Part shown: positions 1-8,015 of the stretch, piece by piece
How positions within the stretch are numbered: the first letter of the stretch is position 1
Layout of the letters: the number at the start of each line of letters is the position of its first letter
From: Streptomyces sp. H39-S7
Lineage (GTDB): Bacteria; Actinomycetota; Actinomycetes; Streptomycetales; Streptomycetaceae
Direction of reading: 5' to 3'
Length of the DNA: 64,000 nt
Assembly: GCF_027158205.1 (NCBI RefSeq)
Contig: NZ_JAPVLU010000006.1
Location: 124,001-188,000 of the forward strand
The notes under the pieces: model-generated
Databases searched by the model: none
Told to the model about the DNA's origin: nothing
Seen by the model: the letters and a program-made list of their open reading frames with translations, nothing else
Made by a program: the position numbers and the translations under genes

Positions 1-655
1 ACGGGGTCGGCGACGGTGACGAGGACCCCGAGGGCGTCGTCGACGGTCCGGACGAGGGGGCGCCGCTCGGGCTGCCGGCCGGATCGGAGGCCGGGGCGCT
101 CGGCTTCCCGGCCGGCGAGCCGCCGTGCGAGCCGCCGTTGAAGACCGCCGTGACCGACGGCTCCGAGCCGGTGGCCAGCTCGATCGACGTGACCGTGCCC
201 ATCGCCAGCACGAACACGACGACGGCGCCGATCGCCGACTTACGCCAGCCGCGCTTGGTCGTGCCGTGCACGGTCGCCTCGCCGTACTCCCCGTCCGGTC
301 TGCCGTCCTCCGGTCCACCGCTCTCACCCGGTGGCGGCAGTTCCTCCAGCATCCGGGTGGAGCCGGCCTGCGGCCCCGGGTCCGTTCCCGGCACGGAGAC
401 CGGCAGGTGCCGGGTGGAGACCGTGCGGATCTGCTCGCCGGTGCGCCGGAAGAAGTGCTGGAAGAGCGTGCCGCCCGCGGTGGCCACCACGCTGACCACA
501 CCGGCGCCGATGATCGTTCCGTACACCCCGAGCTGCGACGCCAGCAGCGCGGCGGTCACGGCCGCCAGCGCGCTGCCCGCCACCTGGGGGACGCTCAGGT
601 CCAGCCGTCCCCGCTGGGGCGTTTCCTCGCGCTCGTCCTTTTCGTCCATATCCAT
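1..655 (-). CDS. Membrane protein, C-terminus cut by window edge
   Basis: Unrecognised membrane protein; about 218 residues are visible and the C-terminus lies beyond position 1. After a short charged N-terminus (MDMDEKDEREE) comes a hydrophobic stretch at about residues 22-60, a long Pro/Gly/Glu-rich linker, a second membrane segment near residues 138-160 (AIGAVVVFVLAMGTV), and then a Ser/Pro/Gly-rich low-complexity tail, probably outside the membrane. The start is uncertain: in-frame ATGs lie at 655 and 649, and the only good AGGAGG (676-681) is about 20 nt upstream, which is unusually far. It diverges from sepH. No catalytic motif is visible and I assign no function. Confidence 0.7.
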   Translation of the reverse strand, partial: MDMDEKDEREETPQRGRLDLSVPQVAGSALAAVTAALLASQLGVYGTIIGAGVVSVVATAGGTLFQHFFRRTGEQIRTVSTRHLPVSVPGTDPGPQAGSTRMLEELPPPGESGGPEDGRPDGEYGEATVHGTTKRGWRKSAIGAVVVFVLAMGTVTSIELATGSEPSVTAVFNGGSHGGSPAGKPSAPASDPAGSPSGAPSSGPSTTPSGSSSPSPTP

Positions 656-1079
656 ACCTGGGTAGCCGATCTCATCCTCCTTGCACAGAGAAGAGACATA
701 TGGGCGAAGGCAGGAGTTCCACTTGCAGACATTCTGTGAGCCTCGCCACTCAACTGCCTTGCCACCGGAGAACTTCGCCTGCGCCGCGACCCACCTCAGT
801 GGCCCGAATGGAGTACTGTGGCGAATCCTGGCTCCGGCTTCCCGTCCGGTTGCCCGGACCACGGGAGGGGAGCCCGGAGGCGGTGCTCATCCCGGGGTGC
901 CGCGTTTGGTCACTCTGAGTGGCCAACTGGTCACCGTCCCATAACGGCGAGTCACGGCACCTGCCCGACACGCCGGGTAACCCTGCAAGGTTGTGGCATG
1001 CCGCACCTGGGCAGGCCACACTCGTCCAACGGGAGCAGCGACGCACGTGACGTCGGCAGGCACCACCCGGGAGGTTCCC
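656..1079. other. Intergenic region upstream of sepH with an operator-like inverted repeat
   Basis: This 424-nt divergent spacer holds no convincing gene. It must contain the promoters of both flanking genes. Its clearest structure is an inverted repeat at 906-926: TTGGTCACTC and GAGTGGCCAA flank one central base, with one mismatch. It has no T-tract and lies between divergent genes, so an operator fits better than a terminator. A sepH ribosome-binding site, GGGAGG, lies at 1069-1074. Confidence 0.45.
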
Positions 1080-2144
1080 ATGCCCGAACTGCGTGTCGTG
1101 GCCGTCAGCAACGACGGAACACGACTGGTGCTCAAGGCTGCAGACAGCACGGAATACTCGCTCCCCATCGACGAGCGACTCCGGGCAGCGGTACGCAATG
1201 ACCGTGCCCGCCTCGGCCAGATCGAGGTCGAGAGCCACCTGCGGCCACGCGACATCCAGGCACGTATACGAGCCGGAGCCTCCGCGGAAGAGGTCGCCCA
1301 GACCGCCGGAATTCCGGTGGAACGGGTCCGCCGCTTCGAGGGACCGGTGCTGGCCGAGCGCGCCTTCATGGCCGAGCGGGCCAGGAAGACCCCGGTGCGG
1401 CGGCACGGCGAGAGCGCCGGACCGCAGCTGGGTGAGGCGGTCGCCGAGCGGCTGCTGCTGCGCGGCGCCGAGAAAGAAACCGTTCTCTGGGACTCCTGGC
1501 GGCGCGACGACGGCACCTGGGAAGTCCTGCTGGTCTACCGGGTCGCCGGTGAACCGCACTCCGCGAGCTGGACGTACGACCCGCCCCGGCGGCTCGTCCA
1601 GGCCGTGGACGACGAGGCACGGGCGCTGATCGGCGAGACCACCCAGCAGGACGCCCCGCAGACGCAGGACTCCAAGGAGCCGCCGAGCTTCCCCTTCGTG
1701 CCGCGGATCGCCCGGCTGCCCAGGGACCGCCCGCTGGACCGGGCACTCGACCGGCAGTTGGAGCGCCCCGACCGGCCGCAGGAGCGCAGTGCCGAGCGCG
1801 CCGAGGAGGACCGGGACTCGCTGACCAGCCTGCTGGAGGCGGTGCCGAGCTTCCGCGGCGACATGGTCGTGCCGGCGCCACCGTCCGCACCGCCGGAGGC
1901 CCCTCCGGTGGAGCAGACGGAGGAGCCGGCGGCAGAGGAGGCGGCTCCGCCCGCCGCCAGCACGGGCGCGGGCTCCGCTTACGCGGACGTCCTGATGCCG
2001 CGGGCCGTCGCGGGGCACCGCGACCGGCTGGTCGGCACCACGGACCGGCAGGCCGAGGCGGACGGTGTCCGGCCGGGACGCCGGGCGACGGTGCCCAGTT
2101 GGGACGAGATCGTCTTCGGCAGCCGCCGCAAGAAGCAGGAGTAG
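1080..2144 (+). CDS. sepH: Cell division protein SepH
   Basis: Actinobacterial cell-division protein; the family is known to bind FtsZ and stimulate its assembly at Streptomyces division septa. The product is 354 aa. The N-terminal DUF3071 domain (about residues 1-160) includes a predicted helix-turn-helix at about 57-90 (RPRDIQARIRAGASAEEVA). A long disordered, acidic, Pro/Ala-rich linker follows, then the conserved C-terminal tail (PSWDEIVFGSRRKK). The ATG at 1080 is chosen over upstream in-frame codons because GGGAGG sits 5 nt before it and the conserved domain begins directly after. It is followed by a strong hairpin shared with the convergent sulfurtransferase gene. Identification rests on recalled family features and is strong. 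Confidence 0.9.
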   Translation: MPELRVVAVSNDGTRLVLKAADSTEYSLPIDERLRAAVRNDRARLGQIEVESHLRPRDIQARIRAGASAEEVAQTAGIPVERVRRFEGPVLAERAFMAERARKTPVRRHGESAGPQLGEAVAERLLLRGAEKETVLWDSWRRDDGTWEVLLVYRVAGEPHSASWTYDPPRRLVQAVDDEARALIGETTQQDAPQTQDSKEPPSFPFVPRIARLPRDRPLDRALDRQLERPDRPQERSAERAEEDRDSLTSLLEAVPSFRGDMVVPAPPSAPPEAPPVEQTEEPAAEEAAPPAASTGAGSAYADVLMPRAVAGHRDRLVGTTDRQAEADGVRPGRRATVPSWDEIVFGSRRKKQE

Positions 2145-2158
2145 CCACAGCAGTCGAC

Positions 2159-2197
2159 AGGTAAGGGGCGGCGCACCAGGTGCGCCGCCCCTTACCT
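2159..2197. terminator. Bidirectional terminator hairpin between sepH and sulfurtransferase
   Basis: A perfect 19-bp inverted repeat (arm begins AGGTAAGGGGCGGCGCACC) with one unpaired centre base lies in the 92-nt gap between two convergent genes. It has no long U-tract, which is usual for Streptomyces terminators, and can serve both strands. Confidence 0.8.
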
Positions 2198-2236
2198 GTT
2201 CCCGCGACCCCTGTCCGAAGGACGGGGTGGCGCGGG

Positions 2237-3064
2237 TCAGCCCGGCTGGGCGCCGGTGGCGACCGGGCGGGCCTCGTCGGCCGTCCATTCGCTCCACGAG
2301 CCGACGTAGAGCGCTGCGGGGATGCCCGCGACCGCCAGCGCGAGCACCTGCTGCGCCGCCGAGACGCCGGAGCCGCAGTAGACGCCGACCTCGGCGGAGT
2401 CCTTGGCTCCCAGCTCCGCGAACCGGGCCGCCAGCACCTCGGCCGGCAGGAAGCGGCCGTCCTCCGCGACGTTCTCCGTCGTCGGCGCGCTCACCGCGCC
2501 CGGGATGTGACCGGCCACGGGGTCGATCGGCTCCACCTCGCCCCGGTAGCGCTCACCGGCCCGTGCGTCGAGCAGCAGGCCGCGCCGGGCCAGCGCCGCC
2601 GCGTCGTCGGCGGTCAGCAGCGGCGCCGATCCGACGGCGGGGGTGAAATCGCCGTGGGCGGGGTCCGCCGTGCCGGTCTCCAGCGGCTGCCCTGCGGCGG
2701 TCCAAGCGGCCAGTCCGCCGTCCAGGACCCGCACCCGGGTGTGGCCCGTCCAGCGCAGCATCCACCAGGCGCGAGCGGCGCCCCAGCCCTGGGCGGCGTC
2801 GTAGACGACCACGTCACGGTCGGCGCTGACGCCCGCCGCGCGCATCGCGGCGCCGAAGACCTCCGGGTCGGGCAGCGGGTGGCGGCCGTTCACACCGGGT
2901 TCGCCGGCCAGCTCGGAGTCGAGGTCGACGTAGACCGCTCCGGGGATGTGACCCGCCTCGTACTCCGGACGGCCTGGAGGGGCACCGAGCCGGTAGCGGA
3001 CGTCGAGAACGGTGGTCCGGCTCAGCTCGCTCGCGAGTTCGACTGCAGCGATAATGGGTTCCAT
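2237..3064 (-). CDS. Thiosulfate/3-mercaptopyruvate sulfurtransferase (tandem rhodanese)
   Basis: Probable cytoplasmic sulfurtransferase of 275 aa with two rhodanese domains, the family's usual length. The N-terminal non-catalytic domain runs to about residue 125 (LDVRYRLG, GHIPGAVYVDLD, VVVYDAAQGW, RVLDGGLAAW). The catalytic domain carries the loop CGSGVSA with the persulfide cysteine at residue 230, close to the CGSGVTA loop of mercaptopyruvate sulfurtransferases. The ATG at 3064 starts the conserved domain; a longer in-frame extension upstream has no family character. It transfers sulfur from thiosulfate or mercaptopyruvate to an acceptor; the loop alone does not settle which donor. It is transcribed away from the VOC gene and converges on sepH. 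Confidence 0.88.
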   Translation of the reverse strand: MEPIIAAVELASELSRTTVLDVRYRLGAPPGRPEYEAGHIPGAVYVDLDSELAGEPGVNGRHPLPDPEVFGAAMRAAGVSADRDVVVYDAAQGWGAARAWWMLRWTGHTRVRVLDGGLAAWTAAGQPLETGTADPAHGDFTPAVGSAPLLTADDAAALARRGLLLDARAGERYRGEVEPIDPVAGHIPGAVSAPTTENVAEDGRFLPAEVLAARFAELGAKDSAEVGVYCGSGVSAAQQVLALAVAGIPAALYVGSWSEWTADEARPVATGAQPG

Positions 3065-3279
3065 ACGTCCATTGTGGGCCTCGCACGTTGGACGTTCGAC
3101 TGATCGTCGTCGCGCGGCAACCGGCTCGAAACGGAAGCCGAATGGCAAAACGGGCATGATTCAGCACTTAGGGGTTGGATGCGGCGCGGCCGGGGCGCGC
3201 CGCGGGCCCCGTGATGGAACCATCGACTTCGGCACCTCCCCCGAATGCCCCGCGCGCCGGCCCCGAGGAGAGAAAATCC

Positions 3280-4053
3280 ATGACCGAGGTTCCGAGCCGG
3301 CGTTCGCCCGGCACGCCCTGCTGGGTCAGCTTGATGGCACACGATCTGGACGCGGCCCAGGAGTTCTACGGCGCCCTGTTCGGGTGGGAGTTCCACGAGG
3401 GCCCGCAGCACCTCGGCCCCTACGTCCGGGCCGAGCTGGGCGGCCGGCAGATCGCCGGCATCGGCGACGGCCCGAAGGACCGCCACCTCCCGGTCTCCTG
3501 GACCACCCTGCTGGCCTGCGACGACGCGGACGTCACCGCCGAGTTGATCCGCGAGTGCGGCGGCACGGTCGGTGTCGGCCCGCTGGACGCCGACCACGAG
3601 GGGCGGATGGCGGTGGCCGTCGACCCGTCGGGCGCCGTCTTCGGGATCTGGCAGGCGCAGCGCCACCCCGGCGCCGGCGTCATCGGTGAGCCCGGAACGC
3701 TGGCCTGGAACGAGTTGGTCACGCGCGAGTCGTCCAGTGTCGAGAAGTTCTACACCGATGTCTTCGGCTACGAGACGGAGACCGGGAGGGCGGCGGACTT
3801 CGACTACCTCACCCTGCGGTTGAAGGGCCGTGCGGTGGCCGGGATCCACGGGGTCGGCCCGTCGCTGCCCCGCGACCGGGGCGCGCACTGGATGACGTAC
3901 TTCGCCGTGGCGGACACCGACGCGGCGGTCCGCCGGGTGGTCGAGCTGGGCGGCCGGGTGCTGCAGCCGGCCCGCGACTCGGGCTACGGACGGCTGGCGA
4001 CTGTCGCCGACCCCGAGGGCGCCGTCTTCACCGTCATCGACGCGGCTCGCTGA
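3280..4053 (+). CDS. VOC (glyoxalase/bleomycin-resistance) family protein, two domains
   Basis: A 257-aa protein with two vicinal-oxygen-chelate modules. The first begins CWVSLMAHDLDAAQEFYGAL, the second WNELVTRESSSVEKFYTDVF; each ends in the DP-G-AVF motif (DPSGAVFGIWQ, DPEGAVFTVID). The family includes dioxygenases, glyoxalases and antibiotic-binding proteins, and the substrate cannot be told from sequence. The ATG at 3280 is preceded by GAGGAG at 3265-3270; an earlier in-frame ATG lacks a good site and encodes a non-conserved extension. Its last 20 nt overlap the 3' end of the convergent thymidine kinase remnant. Confidence 0.85.
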   Translation: MTEVPSRRSPGTPCWVSLMAHDLDAAQEFYGALFGWEFHEGPQHLGPYVRAELGGRQIAGIGDGPKDRHLPVSWTTLLACDDADVTAELIRECGGTVGVGPLDADHEGRMAVAVDPSGAVFGIWQAQRHPGAGVIGEPGTLAWNELVTRESSSVEKFYTDVFGYETETGRAADFDYLTLRLKGRAVAGIHGVGPSLPRDRGAHWMTYFAVADTDAAVRRVVELGGRVLQPARDSGYGRLATVADPEGAVFTVIDAAR

Positions 4054-4700
4054 CGCCGGCTCGGTCGACGGACCCGACGTTGCGGTCGACGGCCTGGTCC
4101 ACCGGCAGCACGTCGGGGAAGAGTGCCGAGGCCTGCGCGCTCGCCGCCGTCATCCGCCGGGTGTGGTGGCGCCGGCACAGCACCTCGTAACCGACCTCGC
4201 CCGCCGGGCGGTTGACGTCGCCGACGAAGACCTGCGCGCCTTCGACGACCATCTGGCCGTCTATGGTCCGGGCGTTGTGCGTCGCGCGGGCCCCGCACCA
4301 GCACAGCGCCTCGACCTGCAGCACCTCGACGCGGTCGGCCATCTCGACGAGCCGCCGTGACCCGGGGAAGAGCTCGGTCCTGAAGTCGGTGGTGATACCG
4401 AAAGCGAAGACGTCCAGGCCCGGGTCGTCGACGATCCGGGCGAGCTGGTCGATCTGGGCGGGCGCGAAGAACTGCGCCTCGTCGACCAGGACGTAGTCGG
4501 CACGGCCGCCGCCCGACAGGTAGGAGACCACGTAGCCGTAGAAGTCGACGTCGTCGGCCGCCTCGATCGCCTTGGTGGACAGGCCCAGCCGGGACGAGAG
4601 CACGCCCTCCCCCCGCCCGGTCGTCACGGGTGAAGATCATGCCCTGCAGCCCCCGGGTCGAGCGGTTGTGCTCGATCTGAAGAGCGAGAGTGCTCTTACT
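4034..4700 (-). pseudogene. Truncated, frameshifted thymidine kinase remnant
   Basis: A decayed second copy of thymidine kinase, closely similar to the intact gene at 7306-7956. Homology begins abruptly at the P-loop lysine (codon 15); the first 13 codons are missing and the Walker-A glycine just before that lysine is replaced by serine. A +1 base in a run of six C (4609-4614, + strand) breaks the frame: residues through IFTRDDRAG are in one frame and SSRLGL onward in another. The rest keeps recognisable active-site and zinc-binding blocks (DEAQFFAPAQID, ALCWCGARATHNAR, CRRHH), so decay is fairly recent. The reading frame runs past the normal end to 4034. Positions 4701-4835 beyond it hold no gene I can see. 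No functional kinase is expected. Confidence 0.88.
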
Positions 4701-4835
4701 GGGGCATCCGCCATGTCAGCTGAGCCGGGACCGCTCCCCGCAGCCCTTCGGCGCCGTCCGACTCTCGGGCGCGAGAGCACGAGGGCCGTGCGCCCACACC
4801 GAGCCCGCCTGGGGGTTGCGCCCGGGATGGGTGGG

Positions 4836-6071
4836 TCACATCTGCTGGAGTCTGCGATTGGCTTCGCCGGGGGTGAACAGGGCCGCGTCGAAGCCCGCCC
4901 CGGAGTCAAGGCCGAGCCACCGCACGAGGTCGTCGTGCTCCGCCCGTGTCGGGTCGGCGAGAGTCCGCTTGAGGTCTTCATAGGCCGCGGCGCCTCCGCA
5001 GTCCTCAGGAGGGCATGCGCCGGAACCGGCTACGCAGACCGGATAGCTCCGGTCCGCCTCGGCTGCGAGCCGGTGCTCCACCGTGACGCGGTGGTCCCAG
5101 GAATCACCGAAGTCGTACGTGTAGGCAAAGCTCCCTCCCTCCTTGAGCAGGGCGCCGAGAGTGACGCCCCGCTCGTCCTCGAAGTCGAGCTCGGTGTTGG
5201 CCCGGCCGTACTGGACGCCGTCCACGGTGAAAGCGTGCATATGGCTGTCCTCCCAGCCCATGACAGCCTGGATCGCGGCATGCACTTGGTCGAACCGGGC
5301 CGCGGCCGGCAGCAGCGCACGTCGCCAGACCGCCGGTTCGACAACGTCCTCCAGATCGATGCGCAGCTGGAACACCGTTTCTCCGGGGAGCGGTTCGCCG
5401 CGCATCACGGCCACGGCCTGCCTGCCCTGACCCGTCAGCTCCACGGTGTCATCGTCGCTTCGGACGGCCCCAAGGGCCGCGAGGACGTCGAGCAACAGCC
5501 GCACGTCACGATCGTTGCTGCCGCGCCAGCCCCGCAGCCGCTCGGGCGACACATCGTCGAGGATGTAGGGAGCGGTCACCGCCTGCCACACCGCTCTGCG
5601 CAGCGCGTCGCCGGCGAGCGGGCCACGAGCCGCGTACAGCCGATGCAGCAGCGTCCGCAGGCCGGCGGCATACTCCTGCGAGAAGACCGACTGGGCCCAC
5701 CCCGAGACCAGTACGGCACTCCCGATGCGCGGTACCGCTTCGAAGAGGGCGTTCCACAGGCCATCGGGCTGGTCGAGCAGCCGGGCGTTCTTCTTCACCG
5801 GGAGCAGACGACCACCGGCAACCCTCAGCAGTCTGGCGGCCTTGGCCCATTCCGCCAGCAGGTTGAGGTGGTACAGCTCTTCGCTGGACTTCGTCTTGAA
5901 CATCCGGTCACCGATCACCGGGTCCAGCTGGTCGCCGGTGCCCAGCAGCTCCACCAAGGTCCGGGCGTCCGCGAGAGTGATCCGGCCGGTCTGCGTCAGT
6001 TTCCGTCCCGCGCCGATCCACCCGACCAACTCCCGCACCTGCCCCACCGACTTGCCATGAGACTGGTCCAC
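4836..6071 (-). CDS. Plasmid pRiA4b ORF-3 family protein
   Basis: A 411-aa protein. The C-terminal part (about residues 230-410) matches the pRiA4b ORF-3 family: FQLRIDLEDVVEPAVWRR, YTYDFGDSWDHRV and ACPPEDCGG are its hallmark blocks. This family is often annotated as a passenger protein of mobile elements; its biochemical role is unknown. The N-terminal part is mostly helical, with no motif I recognise. I chose the GTG at 6071, which has GGAG about 6 nt upstream and lies downstream of a candidate -10 (6106-6111); a GTG at 6122 is an alternative that would add 17 residues. It is divergent from the gene at 6148, and the two sit between two copies of tdk. Mobile-type family and position suggest acquired DNA. 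Confidence 0.8.
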   Translation of the reverse strand: MDQSHGKSVGQVRELVGWIGAGRKLTQTGRITLADARTLVELLGTGDQLDPVIGDRMFKTKSSEELYHLNLLAEWAKAARLLRVAGGRLLPVKKNARLLDQPDGLWNALFEAVPRIGSAVLVSGWAQSVFSQEYAAGLRTLLHRLYAARGPLAGDALRRAVWQAVTAPYILDDVSPERLRGWRGSNDRDVRLLLDVLAALGAVRSDDDTVELTGQGRQAVAVMRGEPLPGETVFQLRIDLEDVVEPAVWRRALLPAAARFDQVHAAIQAVMGWEDSHMHAFTVDGVQYGRANTELDFEDERGVTLGALLKEGGSFAYTYDFGDSWDHRVTVEHRLAAEADRSYPVCVAGSGACPPEDCGGAAAYEDLKRTLADPTRAEHDDLVRWLGLDSGAGFDAALFTPGEANRRLQQM

Positions 6072-6105
6072 AACCGCTCCGTTCCGTGCTCTCGCCGCCT
6101 CGCCG

Positions 6106-6111
6106 AATCTA
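6106..6111 (-). promoter_or_regulatory. Candidate -10 element for the pRiA4b ORF-3 gene
   Basis: TAGATT on the minus strand fits the Streptomyces TANNNT -10. It would start transcription near 6099, giving a short leader that contains GGAG before the GTG at 6071. No clear -35 is seen. Confidence 0.35.
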
Positions 6112-6134
6112 CCCTCCCGCACCGCCGTCAGCCG

Positions 6135-6140
6135 TAGGGT
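6135..6140 (+). promoter_or_regulatory. -10 element of a leaderless promoter for the gene at 6148
   Basis: TAGGGT is followed by exactly 7 nt and then the GTG start. This is the layout of Streptomyces leaderless transcripts, where transcription begins at the start codon. It supports the GTG at 6148 over the GTG at 6139. Confidence 0.55.
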
Positions 6141-6147
6141 GCTTCCG

Positions 6148-7278
6148 GTGAGCGAGTACCAGTACTACGAGTTTCAGGCCCTGGACCGGCCGCTGAGCGG
6201 CGACCAGCGGGAAGCACTGCGGGGCGTCTCCAGCCGGGCCAGGATCACCGCCACGAGCTTCACCAACGAATACCACTGGGGCGACCTGCGGGGGAATCCG
6301 CGAAACCTGGTGGAACGGTACTTCGACGCCCATCTGTACGTCGCCAGCTGGGGCACACGCCGGCTGATGCTCCGCCTGCCCCTACAGCGCCTGGCCCTGC
6401 GCAGCGTCCAACCGTACGGTCTCGGCAACCACGTCGAAGCCTGGGCCACCCGGACCCACCTTCTCCTCGACCTGACCAGCGAGGACGAGGGCGCCGACTG
6501 GGACGAGGGAGCCGACGATTCCCTGGCAGCGGTCATCGGCGTACGCGAGGAACTCGCCACCGGCGATATGCGGCCCCTCTATCTGGCGTGGCTCTCCGCC
6601 CTCTCTGCCTGGGAAGCCGAGGACGACGACGAAGGGGAGTACCAGTCCGCCCTGGAGCCTCCCGTCCCCGCCGGCCTGGGCAAACTCACGGCTCCGCAAA
6701 GCGCGCTCGCGGACTTCCTGCGCATCGACACCGACCTGCTCGCCGTCGCCGCACAGAGCAGCACCGCGGCGCCGGAACCCGCAGCCAGTCTGACACGGAA
6801 GGAGCTCGCGCGACTCGTCTCCGCCCTCCCGGACGAGGAGAAGGACGCCCTACTGGTGCGCCTCGCCCTCGGCCCGGAACCCCACTTGCACAGCGAACTC
6901 CTGCACCGTCTGCGGGAAACTTCCGCCCCCGCGACCGCACCCGGTCGCCGGACCGCCGCCCGGCTGCTGGATGCGGCGCACACCCGCCGCGCCGAGCGCC
7001 ACGGGCACGCCGAACGCGACCGGTTGCGAGCCCGCGCCACGCGCCTGACCGCACTCGCCGCCGAGGCGGACATCATCTGGAACCAGGCCGAAGCACACAT
7101 CGCCTCCAAGAAGACCAGTGCCTACGACGCGGCTGTCGCCCTCCTTTGTGACCTGCGCGATGCCTGCGCTCACGCCGGATACGGTGTCGATTTCCAGCAG
7201 CGTCTGGGGCTCCTGCGCGACACCTACCGGAGCCGGCCCGGCCTCATCCACCGTCTCGACAGTCACGGTCTCCGGTAA
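6148..7278 (+). CDS. Conserved protein of unknown function (SEYQYYEF family)
   Basis: A 376-aa protein beginning SEYQYYEFQALDRPLSGDQ, followed by conserved blocks TSFTNEYHWGDLRG and ERYFDAHLYVASWGTRRL. I recognise this as a conserved bacterial family, often beside SWIM zinc-finger genes, with no known biochemical activity; no SWIM gene is present here. The middle is acidic (EDEGADWDEGADD) and the C-terminal third is Arg/Ala-rich and helical, possibly coiled coil. There is no signal peptide or membrane segment. The start is fixed by a leaderless promoter 7 nt upstream. It diverges from the pRiA4b ORF-3 gene and converges on tdk, leaving 27 nt. Confidence 0.78.
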   Translation: MSEYQYYEFQALDRPLSGDQREALRGVSSRARITATSFTNEYHWGDLRGNPRNLVERYFDAHLYVASWGTRRLMLRLPLQRLALRSVQPYGLGNHVEAWATRTHLLLDLTSEDEGADWDEGADDSLAAVIGVREELATGDMRPLYLAWLSALSAWEAEDDDEGEYQSALEPPVPAGLGKLTAPQSALADFLRIDTDLLAVAAQSSTAAPEPAASLTRKELARLVSALPDEEKDALLVRLALGPEPHLHSELLHRLRETSAPATAPGRRTAARLLDAAHTRRAERHGHAERDRLRARATRLTALAAEADIIWNQAEAHIASKKTSAYDAAVALLCDLRDACAHAGYGVDFQQRLGLLRDTYRSRPGLIHRLDSHGLR

Positions 7279-7305
7279 CTCGGCCGCCGGCATGGAAGAA
7301 GCCGG

Positions 7306-7956
7306 TCAGGCGTGGTTGACGGGGAGGACGTCCGGGGAGAGGGCGCCGGCGTGGGCTGCGGCCGAGGTCATGCGGCGGCGGTGATGGCGGCGGCACAGGA
7401 CCTCGTAGCCGATCTCCTCCGCCGGGCGGTTCACGTCACCGACCACCACCTGGGCGCCCTCGACGACCATCTCGCCGCCCACGGTACGGGCGTTGTGCGT
7501 GGCACGGGCGCCGCACCAGCACAGGGCCTCGACCTGGAGCTGCTCAAGCCGGTCCGCCAGCTCGATCAGCCGCTGCGAGCCCGGGAACAGCTTCGTGCGG
7601 AAGTCCGTCGTGATACCGAACGCGAAGACGTCCATGTCCAGGTCGTCCACGATGCGCGCAAGCTGGTCGATCTGCTCCGGGGCCAGGAACTGGGCCTCGT
7701 CCACGATCACGTAGTCCGCCTTGCCGCCCTTCGAGAGCTGGGAGACCAGGTACGCGTACAAGTCCATGCCCTCCGGCGCCTCGATCGCCTCCGTCACCAG
7801 ACCCAGCCGGGACGACAGCTTGCCCTCGCCCGCGCGGTCGTCCCGCGTGAAGATCACGCCCTGCAGACCCCGCGCGTCGCGGTTATGGGCAATCTGGAGC
7901 GCCAAAGTGCTCTTTCCGCAGTCCATCGTTCCGGAGAAGAACACAAGCTCGGGCAT
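7306..7956 (-). CDS. tdk: Thymidine kinase
   Basis: Type II thymidine kinase, 216 aa, phosphorylating thymidine to dTMP in the pyrimidine salvage pathway. The Walker A loop GTMDCGKST is at residues 9-17 and the catalytic glutamate at 87 (VDEAQF). The lasso domain has zinc ligands C146, C148, C188 and H191 (ALCWCGA, LCRRHH). All elements lost or altered in the left-hand remnant at 4034-4700 are intact here. It starts 59 nt downstream of no promoter I can identify; the gap to the phosphodiesterase stop at 8016 is short, so both may be read from the same transcript. The 5' part (codons 1-14) is probably the ancestral locus, and the rest may have been supplied by the inserted segment (see findings). 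Confidence 0.93.
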   Translation of the reverse strand: MPELVFFSGTMDCGKSTLALQIAHNRDARGLQGVIFTRDDRAGEGKLSSRLGLVTEAIEAPEGMDLYAYLVSQLSKGGKADYVIVDEAQFLAPEQIDQLARIVDDLDMDVFAFGITTDFRTKLFPGSQRLIELADRLEQLQVEALCWCGARATHNARTVGGEMVVEGAQVVVGDVNRPAEEIGYEVLCRRHHRRRMTSAAAHAGALSPDVLPVNHA

Positions 7957-8015
7957 GAGGAGGGCGACGGCCTTTCAGGGAGGAATGTCAGGGAGGGGAC
8001 GGGCTGCGCTGCGGA

